From Trichomonas tenax (Eukaryota > Parabasalia > Trichomonadida > Trichomonadidae), in the NCBI GenBank assembly GCA_023091735.1, contig JALKBU010000052.1, positions 43,989 to 107,988 of the forward strand: a DNA stretch of 64,000 nucleotides. The letters run 5' to 3'. The position numbers were made by a program, and so were the translations under genes. Below the pieces are notes generated by a model, which worked only from the letters and a program-made list of their open reading frames with translations, made no database searches and was not told the DNA's origin. This document shows positions 9,732 to 19,222 of the stretch, piece by piece (position 1 is the first letter of the stretch; every line of letters begins with the position of its first letter).

Positions 9732-10210
9732 ATAAACTAAATATCGTTTATTTGCTGTTAATCAATCACTCTTTACTACTGCTTTTTATTTTTGTTTTCT
9801 CATTCATTTTTTGAATAAAATAAATTTGGAACATTTTGATCATCTAAGGTAACATGATTTTGGTTGTTTAAAAATGAAGCATGTCAATAATATGATGATC
9901 TCCTTTAGTTAGAATTTCTATTTTATAACAAATTTCATGGATTTTAAAATATTTGATGAAGCAATATGAAATTTTATGATAGGTTTTTATTTGACAATCA
10001 ATAAAACAAAGAAAATCAACACGATGGATATGTGTGAATTTATGTTTAAGAAAGAAAGCGCACAAAATTTTGCAGTTATTTTCAAATTTTCACATCAATT
10101 GAAAATAATCTTGATTGTTTTCAACAATTGAATCGAAAATCTCAATGCATGGACGGAATTTAACTTAAAAATAATCGAAAAACTCGGAAAAAATAAGTTC
10201 ATATAATAAA
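9732..10210. other. Intergenic spacer, no gene seen
   Basis: AT-rich sequence downstream of NAC-alpha. A 65-codon frame on the minus strand near 9868-10065 has no coding-like composition and is not called. Confidence 0.55.
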
Positions 10211-10227
10211 TTTTGGAAAACGTGACA
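10211..10227 (+). promoter_or_regulatory. TTTTGGAAAACGTGACA promoter-like motif upstream of the NEK kinase
   Basis: The motif lies 36-52 nt before the NEK start codon. Close relatives (TTGCCAAAACGTGACA and TTACCAAAATGTGACA) occur at matching positions upstream of two other genes in the window, and a GTGACA core also precedes the gene at 40957. Confidence 0.45.
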
Positions 10228-10262
10228 CAATTGAAATTTGACATATTCAATATTAAAAACGT

Positions 10263-12662
10263 ATGTCAATGCAAAATTATACTGTTAAAAAAGTCATCGG
10301 CGAAGGTGCGTACGGAAGAGCTGTCCTTTGCGTTGAGAACGCGACCGGAGAGCTCTGCGTAATCAAAGAAATCGCGATGGCGAATCTGAGTGCTCAAGAA
10401 CAGCGAGATGCTAAGAAAGAAGTGAAGATTCTGTCATCACTCCACCACCCGAACATCATTGGGTATCGTGCGAGCTTCAATGCGCAGAACGTTCTTCATA
10501 TTGTTATGGATTACGCTGATAATGGCGATCTTTTCACACAAATCCAGAATGCTCGTGGTGTACACTTCAAGGAGGAGCAAATTCTCGACTGGTTTGTCCA
10601 GATTTGCCTCGCTTTGAAGCATATTCACGATAGAAAAATTTTACACAGAGATATTAAGTGCCAGAACATCTTCATGATGAAAAATGGAATGATCAAGATG
10701 GGAGATTTCGGTATTGCTAAGATTTTGGACCACACTACACAGTTTTCGAAAACAGCGATCGGTACACCTTATTACTTGTCCCCAGAGATATGCGAAGGCA
10801 AAGCTTACAACTCGAAGTCCGACATTTGGTCACTGGGATGCGTCCTCTATGAGTTGTGTACACTTAATCATGCATTCGATGCGAACTGCATGAACGGATT
10901 GATCATGAAAATCCTTCGTTCGAAACACGCTCCGATTCCTTACTACTACAGCCCACAATTAAGGACACTTGTCGATAACTTATTAAATAAAAATGCACAA
11001 AAGCGTCCATCAATCAATCAGATTCTTAAACTCGACTTTATACGCAATAGGATCGGAAATCTTCTCAGTGCGACAATGCAAAAGATCGAATTCAGCCATA
11101 CAGTATTTCATAAGGTCAAAGCCTGCGAAACACCAGAAGCACTCAAGCCAGAGAACTTCCACAAGCAGGAGGATCTTCAGCCGATACAGGAAGACAAAGT
11201 TGTTCAACAGCAACAAACAAAGTTAGATCTCGCGCCTTTAAAGCCACACGTGAAGCCTACACCGAAGCCATACGCTCCACTCAAGCAAGCACAGCCGTCA
11301 ATACCGGAAAAACCACCAATCACGAAGAGGCCATCACTAGCTGCAGCAGCACCGAAGAAAGTTGTCGAAAAGGCACCAGTTGCTAAAGTCAAGTCACCAA
11401 AGGTTGTCGTCGACAAAGTTCCCGAGAAACCGAAGGGAGGAATGAAGCTCACAGGCCATTCTAACCAGAGCAAGGAAGAGCTCTTGAAGAAAAAGAACGA
11501 GATGGTTATTGCTGAAAGAGAGAAGCAGAAGCAGCTCAAGGCGCAAAGAGAGGAGGAGCAGCGTAAGGCTGAGGAACTCGCAGCACAGAAGAGAGCCGAA
11601 GTTGAAGAGAAACACAGACAGGCGGCGCTCGAGAGAAAGAAGAAGATGGAAGAATTGAACAGAGAAGCAGCAGAAAGAAAGAAGAAGTTCGACAACTTAG
11701 AAGCGCCTTTCAAAGCACAGATGAAGGCACCACCGCCAGCTGCTGCTCCTTCGAAACCAAGGAAGCCAATCAAGAGTTCTCCACATGCATCATCGAACGA
11801 AGAGTCACCAAGATCAACAGGCTCCAATTCTTCTGCATCGGATAACGAAAAACCAATGTCGAAGCCACCGAGCCGGCCAGTCTCCAGCCCACACAGCGAC
11901 GAGGAAGAGAAGCCAAAGAATGTCACAGTCAGGCCAGGCAAGGTAAAGAAGCGGGACGAAGAAGTTTCCAACCTCAGAGAAATGATCAAGAGAAGGAGAG
12001 CGGAGTTGCGTGCACAGAAGAAGGCTGAGCAGGCAGACTTCATCCAAATCGGCGGCGTTGCTATCCCAGCGGACCACTCACCAGCACCGGCACCAGAAGT
12101 CAAACCGGAGGAGCCGAAGCCGGAAGTTAAACCGGAAGTCAAGGAAGTTCCTATGCCAGAAGTCAAAGCTGAAGAACCGAAGCCAGAGGAGAACAACCAG
12201 CCAAAGAAGAGCTTCCAGGAGCTAATAGACATGTCTTCTAGCGATGAAAGTGATGACGAAGCTGATGATTTAATCGAACTTGCTGCCATTGCCAAGAGCA
12301 TCTTCGATAACCCACCAGATGACGACGAAGCTGAAGAGGAAGGTGAGGAGCATCACGAAGAGCCAAAGGCTGCACCAGGAAAGTTCATCTTCAACGGAAA
12401 GGAGCTCATCCTGGAGTGCGTCAGTGGTGACGACTCTTTAAGCTACAGAGTTGAAGCACTGAGAATCTTCATCGAAGAAGGTCTCGGACTTGACACTTTC
12501 CTCGCGATCTATCAGCTTCTTACTGATGACTCTGACAACATGAGCGACGCAGACATCGATAAGAAGACGAAGGAGATTCTCCACACGAATGAACAACTTA
12601 ATTATTATCCACTCCTTAACCAACTCATCAAATGCGAGGATACACTCAACCAGGCATCGTAA
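10263..12662 (+). CDS. NIMA-related (NEK) protein kinase with long charged tail
   Basis: 799 residues. The kinase domain occupies roughly 5-265: GEGAYGRA glycine loop at 13-20, catalytic lysine K35, catalytic loop HRDIKCQN with D130, DFG at 148-150, activation segment GTPYYLSPE, and SDIWSLGCVLYEL. HRDIKxxN, GTPYYLSPE and the overall pattern are characteristic of the NEK1/NEK5 branch, which acts at centrosomes, basal bodies and cilia. The rest is Pro/Lys-rich, with a Glu/Lys/Arg coiled coil around 400-480 and acidic blocks around 650-710. The last ~85 residues form an ordered helical region, as at the C-terminus of vertebrate NEK1. The start ATG is 36 nt after a CGTGACA motif. Family is secure; flagellar role inferred. 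Confidence 0.94.
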   Translation: MSMQNYTVKKVIGEGAYGRAVLCVENATGELCVIKEIAMANLSAQEQRDAKKEVKILSSLHHPNIIGYRASFNAQNVLHIVMDYADNGDLFTQIQNARGVHFKEEQILDWFVQICLALKHIHDRKILHRDIKCQNIFMMKNGMIKMGDFGIAKILDHTTQFSKTAIGTPYYLSPEICEGKAYNSKSDIWSLGCVLYELCTLNHAFDANCMNGLIMKILRSKHAPIPYYYSPQLRTLVDNLLNKNAQKRPSINQILKLDFIRNRIGNLLSATMQKIEFSHTVFHKVKACETPEALKPENFHKQEDLQPIQEDKVVQQQQTKLDLAPLKPHVKPTPKPYAPLKQAQPSIPEKPPITKRPSLAAAAPKKVVEKAPVAKVKSPKVVVDKVPEKPKGGMKLTGHSNQSKEELLKKKNEMVIAEREKQKQLKAQREEEQRKAEELAAQKRAEVEEKHRQAALERKKKMEELNREAAERKKKFDNLEAPFKAQMKAPPPAAAPSKPRKPIKSSPHASSNEESPRSTGSNSSASDNEKPMSKPPSRPVSSPHSDEEEKPKNVTVRPGKVKKRDEEVSNLREMIKRRRAELRAQKKAEQADFIQIGGVAIPADHSPAPAPEVKPEEPKPEVKPEVKEVPMPEVKAEEPKPEENNQPKKSFQELIDMSSSDESDDEADDLIELAAIAKSIFDNPPDDDEAEEEGEEHHEEPKAAPGKFIFNGKELILECVSGDDSLSYRVEALRIFIEEGLGLDTFLAIYQLLTDDSDNMSDADIDKKTKEILHTNEQLNYYPLLNQLIKCEDTLNQAS

Positions 12663-12861
12663 TACTATTTTTCTTTTTCTGTTTATCATGAAACATAAAC
12701 ATAATATATTAATTTTTATCGTTTTTTATTGAATAATTTGATTCATAATTAAATATCTTTAAAATCTATAAATTATTATATATTATAATAAAAAATAAGA
12801 AATATTTGATAGTTATAAACTTAATATCTCTTAATGTTTTTATTATATACAACAAAATATA

Positions 12862-13461
12862 TTAATTGGTAGCACGTTTATGGAAATAGCCTCTAATTGA
12901 CTCAATAAGGTTCAAACAGCCGTCTGTTGCTATGTGAACTGCAGATTTCAAGTTATCTGGCGTAACTTTACCGAGAACTTCTGTTTCGACGATTTCGTTT
13001 GTAGAAGGTAAAATAGCAACACGAACAGAGCAGCTACTTGCTGTAAATGGCTGAAATTCGCCATCTATGAATCCACAAGTGCAAGAAACAACGAAATCTT
13101 TCATTTCAATGCCAGCATCAATTAAAGCGAGTGATCCAGCGAGTGTAGTAGCATCCTGAAGGGAATTTCCTTTCTCTAATATAGTAATAGAAATGCGAAT
13201 AAGTGTTTTGAAGTATTTTTTGTGGAAAATTGTTGAAGAAAATGTATGTAACAACTTGTGACACAACGCATCGTATTCTTTTGTCTCTTCCCAAGCGTTC
13301 TCGATAATGCAATCGACGATTCCCGTTAATGCAGAATCTTGTTGTTGATTTTGAGGCTCCATTGGGGCGTAAACAGCGGCAAAAAGTTTTGTATCTTTGA
13401 ATTCGACGTATGCTGAACCCGCAGCGCCTTTAATATCACCAAGACGAACTCCAATTTTCAT
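12862..13461 (-). CDS. RNase PH-domain exosome subunit
   Basis: 199 residues with the RNase PH fold pattern: N-terminal MKIGVRLGDIKGAAGSAYVEF, then KLFAAVYAPMEP, the helix ALCHKLLHTF, ISITILEKGNSLQDATTLAGSLALIDAGI, and GFIDGE. In eukaryotes six such proteins form the ring of the RNA exosome, which is generally catalytically inert and threads RNA to Rrp44. The short length and absence of an obvious arginine/aspartate catalytic set fit an RRP46- or MTR3-type ring subunit; which of the six cannot be decided here. Immediately upstream of its start is TTGCCAAAACGTGACA (reverse strand), a motif shared with two other genes. Confidence 0.8.
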   Translation of the reverse strand: MKIGVRLGDIKGAAGSAYVEFKDTKLFAAVYAPMEPQNQQQDSALTGIVDCIIENAWEETKEYDALCHKLLHTFSSTIFHKKYFKTLIRISITILEKGNSLQDATTLAGSLALIDAGIEMKDFVVSCTCGFIDGEFQPFTASSCSVRVAILPSTNEIVETEVLGKVTPDNLKSAVHIATDGCLNLIESIRGYFHKRATN

Positions 13462-13480
13462 TTTAGAAAGACAAAATTTT

Positions 13481-13496
13481 TGTCACGTTTTGGCAA
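13481..13496 (-). promoter_or_regulatory. TTGCCAAAACGTGACA motif upstream of the exosome gene
   Basis: Read on the minus strand, this motif ends about 20 nt before the start codon. It is nearly identical to the motif upstream of the Ubl-UBA-SANT gene (16548-16563) and similar to that of the NEK kinase. Confidence 0.45.
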
Positions 13497-13555
13497 TGAA
13501 AAATTATTTTTAGGATATAAATATCTTAAGTGCATTTCACACTTACATATTGTGA

Positions 13556-13628
13556 AGCCATGTGGCAAAATGGATACTGTGTCTCCCTTCTAAGGAGAAG
13601 ACTGTGGGTTCAAGTCCCACCATGGCTG
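13556..13628 (+). tRNA. tRNA-Arg (anticodon TCT)
   Basis: A 73-nt cloverleaf can be drawn. Acceptor AGCCATG pairs with CATGGCT. There is a short D arm with GG in the loop. The anticodon stem TCTCC/GGAGA holds loop CTTCTAA, giving anticodon TCT. The T stem GTGGG/CCCAC holds loop TTCAAGT. There is no intron and no encoded CCA. A run of seven T residues from about 13630 follows at once, a typical RNA polymerase III terminator. Confidence 0.93.
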
Positions 13629-13923
13629 ATTTTTTTAATTATTTTTTTTCCAATTTTTCCTGATTTTCAATTTATCATCTCATATATTAAATTTTTAATA
13701 AAACCATTATAAACTCTAAAATATTAAACACGATCTTAGCTTTTTTATTATTGTTAATTTAAAAAATATCTTTAATTTTAATTATGATTATCTTATTCTT
13801 TTATTTGTTTGAAACTGTTTTAAAATTTTGTTCATTTTCATGGTTTGTATTTAGTTTTAAATTCAAAATTATCAAAATATACTTTATCTATATAATTAAA
13901 TACAAAATAACAATAACAGATGA

Positions 13924-16530
13924 TCATTCATTAATAACTAATTCAGAAACATCGTATATAGCTGGAATGATTGGTATATAATGACCAATGTCCGGTTCTG
14001 TTAACTTTGGAACACCAATTTTATCTCGAAGTCTGTCGATGACTTCAAGATCAATATCATCTTCTCTAACTGGATTTCTGCAAATCTGCTTGAGTTTTGC
14101 GAGTCTGGCATTGACAGAGAACTTCGATCTGTCTTTGAATTCATCATAAATATTCTTGCCATCGCAATATGCCAATATGAGATTTTCGTCATCTTCTTTC
14201 TTCCACGAAGATTTCTTTTGTTTGATATCTTTCTTTGCATATTTGATGACTAACTGCTTCGCTTGGATTGTTCTCAACTCAGAAGGCTCCTGGTTGTATG
14301 TCTTCATGACAGGTCTCAAAGGTGGAGGAATTGGTGGCTGCGAAGATTGCATTTCAAGATTTACAGCATCTTTCATTTTTTCAACCAATCTGCTCGCTTT
14401 CGGTTGATTTAGCGTAATTGATGTTGTTGTGGGCGGCAATGGTGGCGGAGGAAGCTGATGCTTGAGTGCTGGAGAATCTGGCTGTGAAGGAGGTGGTGGA
14501 GGAACAATTTGTTGTTGCGCAGGTTTGTTCATTACAATATCTGATGCTCTCTGCGGTGAAGGATTCTTTTTGATGAGTGATTGATCGAATGGCTTTGACA
14601 TTGATTTGAGCTTTGTTAGTCTGTTTGTGATGCTTCCAACTGTTCTGCTTGGAAAATGCTGCTGAATCTTTTCAACTTTGTTTGGCTCATTCATAAATTT
14701 CAAGTATAATTCGTATAACTTTGCATCATCTTCTGGTTTCCAACGCGCTTTAATACTCTGTGTTTCCTCTTCATCATCGCCTTCTTTTTCGCTTTCATCG
14801 GACTTTGCTTTTGCTTCTGCATCATTTTTCTTTTTAGGTTTTCTTCCTGGTTTCTTCCTCTGTTTTGGTGCTTCTTCTTCAGATTCTTCTGCCTCTGGTT
14901 CAGATTCTTCTGCCTCTGGTTCAGATTCATCATCAGAAACAGAGTTATAGTCACCAGATCCTTCTTCCTCTTCGGAATCTTCTTCATATCCATCCTCTGA
15001 TTCATCATCGGATTGATCTTTTGATTTTCTCGTTGAATTTTTCTCTTTAGTTTTCGAAGCCTTCTTTGTCTTAACAATAGAGGACGATGGCAAATAACGC
15101 TCCGGGAACTTTATATCATCCCTAAGTCCAGTTTTAACTTGCCGAATAATATTATAAAATCGACTGGTAATTTCTTTTTGTGTCATTCCTGGGCACATCT
15201 CAAGTATATTCTTCCAATTCCTCCTCGGCATAACCATCTGGTCAACGAGTTGCTGTTCGTCGATGTTGTCTTTTCTCTTGTCAAATCTAGTAGCCCTTTT
15301 TCCTGTATTTTTCAGCAACGACAATACTTTCAGTCTGATTCTGTTTACAGGAATGTTAATTAACACTGATTGCATGTGTAACCATTTGTTCTTCCTTTCG
15401 TGCGACATTGCGTATAATTCTATTAATTCATTTTCTGGAACTTCTTCGATTTCTTCGAATTTTATATTTCGGTATTTTTTCGCAACTATTTGTTGATTCA
15501 TGACCAAGGCGTGAATGTAGGCTTTTGTGTGTGAGAGTAATTTCTTTTGGTCTGCAGAATTATTTTCTGGAAAGTGTTTTCTTATGATTTCTAGTGCATC
15601 ACTGTCATTTACGTTGGCTAGAATGCTCTTAATGAGAAAAGTTTGGTCTCTTTTTGTAAGGGGCTCGAGCATTGGACTATTTCGATATAAAAGTTTTGTT
15701 TCTTCAAAATCTTGAGAACGAGAGGCCAAAGAATCAATGCACAATGTCATGAGACGCTCTCTTATATCAGCAAGCGATACATTTGGGAATTTTGACTGAA
15801 GAAGCGTCCATTTATTACTATCTGTCGCGACTTTGTTGTATTCATTTTGAAGCTGGCTATCCTCTGCTTCTGACCAATCATGGGACGTCTTTTTGTCGTT
15901 TGCAACGATTTCTTTTCGAATGATATTTGTTAAATATTCTTTGACAGCAGAAAGAGTCTTTTCTTGATGTAATTTGAGATTACCACTATCATCTCCATCT
16001 TCACCATTACTGTTTTTGTCCGAATCTTTTGAATTTGACGTTTTCGCATTTCCAAGTCCGTCTTTTTTCGAATTTTGTTGTTGAATTGATTTCACAGCAA
16101 CACCTAGCTCCTTTGAATCGGATATGTATGAAACAATCGAAGATTTTATTGGATTTTCAGCAAGAATTAACGAAATTGCTTGGACAATATCCTCTTTTGC
16201 AGTTTTCATTGCGTTCTCTGTAATATTAGAAGGAAATCCGAGATCACTTAAAAGAATATTGTTTTTCTTTTTTTCGTTCGCGAAATATTCTTTTGTATCT
16301 GACGTTCTGGGAGCATCACTTGTATCCAGTTCAACGAAAATCTTCATCTTTGAGTCCTTTTTAAGCTTAAATTCATCAGGAACCTCTTGATTATCGTAAA
16401 TAATTTTAATTAAATGGACAGGAAACAATATATTGTTGCTAATTTCATACCGCAAGTCTCTGGCTGTCATATTTTGCGTTATATTGAATTTTACATTCTC
16501 ATCGTAAGGAGATGGAATGTAAATTTCCAT
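13924..16530 (-). CDS. Ubiquitin-like/UBA/multi-SANT nuclear protein
   Basis: 868 residues with an unusual order of domains. 1-69 looks ubiquitin-like (strand, ITQNMTARDLRYEIS helix, HLIKIIYDNQEVPDE, KMKIFVEL). About 93-127 resembles a UBA domain (LLSDLGFPSNIT...AISLILAE). Trp-anchored SANT/Myb-like units follow at about 219-262, two more around 380-400 and 440-475, then at about 593-645 (RWKPEDDAKLYELY) and 773-820 (SWKKEDDENLILAY). A long Asp/Glu/Ser run spans about 505-555, followed by an AT-hook-like basic patch (KKPGRKPKKK). The parts suggest a chromatin or transcription factor able to engage ubiquitin pathways; this is inference from architecture. Each domain call is by eye. Confidence 0.72.
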   Translation of the reverse strand: MEIYIPSPYDENVKFNITQNMTARDLRYEISNNILFPVHLIKIIYDNQEVPDEFKLKKDSKMKIFVELDTSDAPRTSDTKEYFANEKKKNNILLSDLGFPSNITENAMKTAKEDIVQAISLILAENPIKSSIVSYISDSKELGVAVKSIQQQNSKKDGLGNAKTSNSKDSDKNSNGEDGDDSGNLKLHQEKTLSAVKEYLTNIIRKEIVANDKKTSHDWSEAEDSQLQNEYNKVATDSNKWTLLQSKFPNVSLADIRERLMTLCIDSLASRSQDFEETKLLYRNSPMLEPLTKRDQTFLIKSILANVNDSDALEIIRKHFPENNSADQKKLLSHTKAYIHALVMNQQIVAKKYRNIKFEEIEEVPENELIELYAMSHERKNKWLHMQSVLINIPVNRIRLKVLSLLKNTGKRATRFDKRKDNIDEQQLVDQMVMPRRNWKNILEMCPGMTQKEITSRFYNIIRQVKTGLRDDIKFPERYLPSSSIVKTKKASKTKEKNSTRKSKDQSDDESEDGYEEDSEEEEGSGDYNSVSDDESEPEAEESEPEAEESEEEAPKQRKKPGRKPKKKNDAEAKAKSDESEKEGDDEEETQSIKARWKPEDDAKLYELYLKFMNEPNKVEKIQQHFPSRTVGSITNRLTKLKSMSKPFDQSLIKKNPSPQRASDIVMNKPAQQQIVPPPPPSQPDSPALKHQLPPPPLPPTTTSITLNQPKASRLVEKMKDAVNLEMQSSQPPIPPPLRPVMKTYNQEPSELRTIQAKQLVIKYAKKDIKQKKSSWKKEDDENLILAYCDGKNIYDEFKDRSKFSVNARLAKLKQICRNPVREDDIDLEVIDRLRDKIGVPKLTEPDIGHYIPIIPAIYDVSELVINE

Positions 16531-17080
16531 TTTTTTGATAAAAATTATGTCACATTTTGGTAATATTTTTTATTTGTTTTTATTTATCTCTTCGTGACAA
16601 AAAACGGGTTCTTGCCCCAAAATTCTTCAAAATAAGATTTCATTTAAATATTTCGAAATTTTGTAGCAGAAACTGACCATTTGCTATTCACGTATATCCT
16701 ATGTAGGCCAAAAATAAGCTTGCTATACAGCATCCATAGTTGAATAATGATCTCTTATTAATTTGTTAATATCAATGTTAAAAAATCATTTTACGAGCTT
16801 CAAAATCAAGCAATACATTTATAAACCATTAATCTATAAATATAGAATCTTATATTATCTAAATCGTAATTGGTATTTTTTGATAATTTAGTTTTTTTAT
16901 AATCAAGTCTTTACAGTTAGAGCATATATTTTTATTGAAAATTTAAGTCTATTTGCGCCTTTTCCAACTTCATATTAGAAAAACATATTTCATCAAAAAA
17001 ATTTTCTAATTATAACAAAAACAATAAAAAGCTACCATATCTATCATACATACAAAACATATTTTACTACAAAATTGAAA
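16531..17080. other. Intergenic spacer with a CCAAAATGTGACA motif at its left end
   Basis: TTACCAAAATGTGACA (minus strand, 16548-16563) lies just upstream of the Ubl-UBA-SANT start. The rest is AT-rich with no supportable gene. Confidence 0.5.
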
Positions 17081-18043
17081 TCAAGAGAAAATCATTGATT
17101 TCTTCATATTCTGCAAAGCAACCAATCTCTCTTTTAGTTCTCCAAGCTTTGAATTCTGCTGCTCATACTTCTGCTTTGATGAAACTAACTCTATGTTCAA
17201 ATTTTCTATTTCTTGATCAATATCATTCTTTCTTGATAAAATTATATCCATTTGATTCATTAATTCGGTCATTCTGCTTCTCATTCCGAAAGATCTCACT
17301 GAAACAAGTTTTTTCTTTGATTCATTGAGTTCATTAGCTAATAATACTAAATTACCCTCCAATTCTTCAATAGATTTCTTGTCCTCTTCTTTTTGGAACT
17401 CTATCTCTTGTCTAAGAAATTCATCAATTTCATCATATTTTTTCTTGAGATATCGATATTTGAGCTTTATCTGTTCTGTTGCTTTTTGTATCGTCATTTC
17501 ATCCACGGGCTTTTCGAGTTCAGATTGCTTTTCAATAACAAAATTTCTCATATCTGAGAGTTTCTTGTTTAAATCGATGAGCACATATATCTGTTCGAGT
17601 AGAGATGGATCTTTTACGCGATTTTTGATGATTGAAATCAAATATTCATTATAATTTGTGATTAAATCATTGATATCTTGCTTTGTAATTTCGTTTTCAT
17701 TCTTAAACTCCATTGTTGCGAGAGTTTTGTGGTAATATTCGTTTAACATTACACTTAAATTCCTTAAATATTTATTTTCTTGTGATTCGATATTTAATCT
17801 TAACTGTAATTTCTCATTTTGACGTTTCTGTTGTTTTACTGTATCCTTCAGAGGCACAGCTGTCTTCTGATCTTTCTCTGAAACTTTCGATAAAAATGCT
17901 GTTAAATTTTCTGTTTTACTTTCTTCTTCGATAACGTTCCTGCGGGACGGCAGCCCGACACCCAGCCTCCCAACACTGAAACCAATCCTGTTTTTTGTCG
18001 CAGAGAAGCGAGATGAAGAAAGATCCATATTTTTAAACGGCAA
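17081..18043 (-). CDS. Coiled-coil protein, unknown
   Basis: 320 residues. A basic Ser/Arg/Gly-rich N-terminal 40 residues (FSATKNRIGFSVGRLGVGLPSRR) precede long coiled-coil segments from about 60 to the C-terminus, broken near 120-150. No enzyme motif. The basic head with coiled-coil body suits a cytoskeletal or intraflagellar-type adaptor, but no family is recognised. Its start lies only 30 bp after the ALG1 stop on the same strand, so its promoter must overlap the 3' end of ALG1 or the two share a transcript. An internal ATG at codon 6 is a possible alternative start. Confidence 0.7.
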   Translation of the reverse strand: MPFKNMDLSSSRFSATKNRIGFSVGRLGVGLPSRRNVIEEESKTENLTAFLSKVSEKDQKTAVPLKDTVKQQKRQNEKLQLRLNIESQENKYLRNLSVMLNEYYHKTLATMEFKNENEITKQDINDLITNYNEYLISIIKNRVKDPSLLEQIYVLIDLNKKLSDMRNFVIEKQSELEKPVDEMTIQKATEQIKLKYRYLKKKYDEIDEFLRQEIEFQKEEDKKSIEELEGNLVLLANELNESKKKLVSVRSFGMRSRMTELMNQMDIILSRKNDIDQEIENLNIELVSSKQKYEQQNSKLGELKERLVALQNMKKSMIFS

Positions 18044-18073
18044 TGCCGATCATGTTTTCTTAACAAAATTTAA

Positions 18074-19222
18074 TCAATCTGCTTTCAAATGAGTATTTTC
18101 TAATATAGGGCGAAATAAACTGTTCCATGACTTATCCCATGGCGTAAGTCTCGCTTTGCATTCTTCTCTCATCGCATCGAGATCAACATTTTTTTCAACA
18201 AAGACTCGTTTTATTATAGAAAACAAGTCATCTGACGTAGTGAAGAAAAATCCGGTCGATTCCGATATTACTTCACGAACGCAGCCCCTCAGCATCACGG
18301 CAATAGGAATACAAGCCCATTCCATTTCCACAAGTTCCGGAGATAAATCAAGAATCGCTCTGGCGCCATTAAAACAAATTCCTATATCGCAGGCACCGAG
18401 TACTTTAGGGTATGCATCTGATAGCATAGGAAGAACCACAACTTTCGTGTTTTTGAGGCTGAGATTGTTTAAAGAATGTTCAAGTTGTGCTTGGCTCTTT
18501 CCACCACCGAAAACGCAAAAACACAGTGGTAGATTGAGTGCTTCGCTCTTTGTGACTATGTCTATGATCGCCGGTGCTTGAGATTCGTCTGAAATTGGAA
18601 TTCCAATTAATCCAGCTTCTTTTTTGATCCCAAGGAGTCCATTTATGTCGCTTCGGCATTCCATATTTGAGGTGAAAAGGGAACCTGGATTATCACGTAT
18701 GATTATGCTTTGAATTTTCTTGATTTGAAGAAATCCTTGAATTGATCGTGTGGGAACGATACAAATATCCGCGAGTCTCGGAATATTTGTTTCGATTTTC
18801 ATTAAAATACGATTCGTATTTTTACCTATCGATTGAAATGGACGAACATCGAAAACTAATTTTGATTTTTTAAAGGATTGCAAAATTTTGGCAACTAATA
18901 TGTTAAATATAATGCGAGATGTTGAAGTTACGATGATATCCACTTTTCCAAGATGAAGAAATAAAGATATAATTGTGACAATCTTAACAACTATCAAAAA
19001 TGGTATAATGAGAATATTCGCTGAGAGCAAGCTTGACTTTCCTTGATAAGTTTGACGTATTTTTACGTTTGGATGATTTTCGATATCAGCAGGCAAAACA
19101 GTTAAGCAATTTCCGATTAGATACACTTCTGTGTCTGGCTGATCTGCGAAAGACTTCGCGTGACGAAGAAGCCGAAAGTTTGTTCCGAGATCATCAAATG
19201 AAAAAACAACAACTTTCGGCAT
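18074..19222 (-). CDS. ALG1: ALG1-like beta-1,4-mannosyltransferase
   Basis: 382 residues matching the GT33/ALG1 pattern. ALG1 adds the first mannose from GDP-mannose to dolichyl-PP-GlcNAc2 on the cytosolic face of the ER, an early step of N-glycosylation. Visible: N-terminal VVVFSFDDLGTNFRLLRHAKSFA (the conserved VVxxGDLGRSPRM..HA block), a hydrophobic membrane-associated stretch at about 64-89, then VFDVRPF, CIVPTRSIQGFL, and the C-terminal YPKVLGACDIGICFNGARAI with EWACIPIAV. The end WDKSWNSLFRPIL parallels the ALG1 tail. The usual SSSGxDLPMKVVDMFGC block near the active site is altered here (ILDLSPELVEMEWACIP). Assignment is good; activity is not proven by sequence. Confidence 0.82.
   Translation of the reverse strand: MPKVVVFSFDDLGTNFRLLRHAKSFADQPDTEVYLIGNCLTVLPADIENHPNVKIRQTYQGKSSLLSANILIIPFLIVVKIVTIISLFLHLGKVDIIVTSTSRIIFNILVAKILQSFKKSKLVFDVRPFQSIGKNTNRILMKIETNIPRLADICIVPTRSIQGFLQIKKIQSIIIRDNPGSLFTSNMECRSDINGLLGIKKEAGLIGIPISDESQAPAIIDIVTKSEALNLPLCFCVFGGGKSQAQLEHSLNNLSLKNTKVVVLPMLSDAYPKVLGACDIGICFNGARAILDLSPELVEMEWACIPIAVMLRGCVREVISESTGFFFTTSDDLFSIIKRVFVEKNVDLDAMREECKARLTPWDKSWNSLFRPILENTHLKAD

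Noticed and set aside
11204..12301. 365-codon minus-strand frame opposite the NEK kinase tail
   Set aside because: Low-complexity Ser/Leu/Phe composition caused by the Pro/Lys/Glu-rich sense strand.
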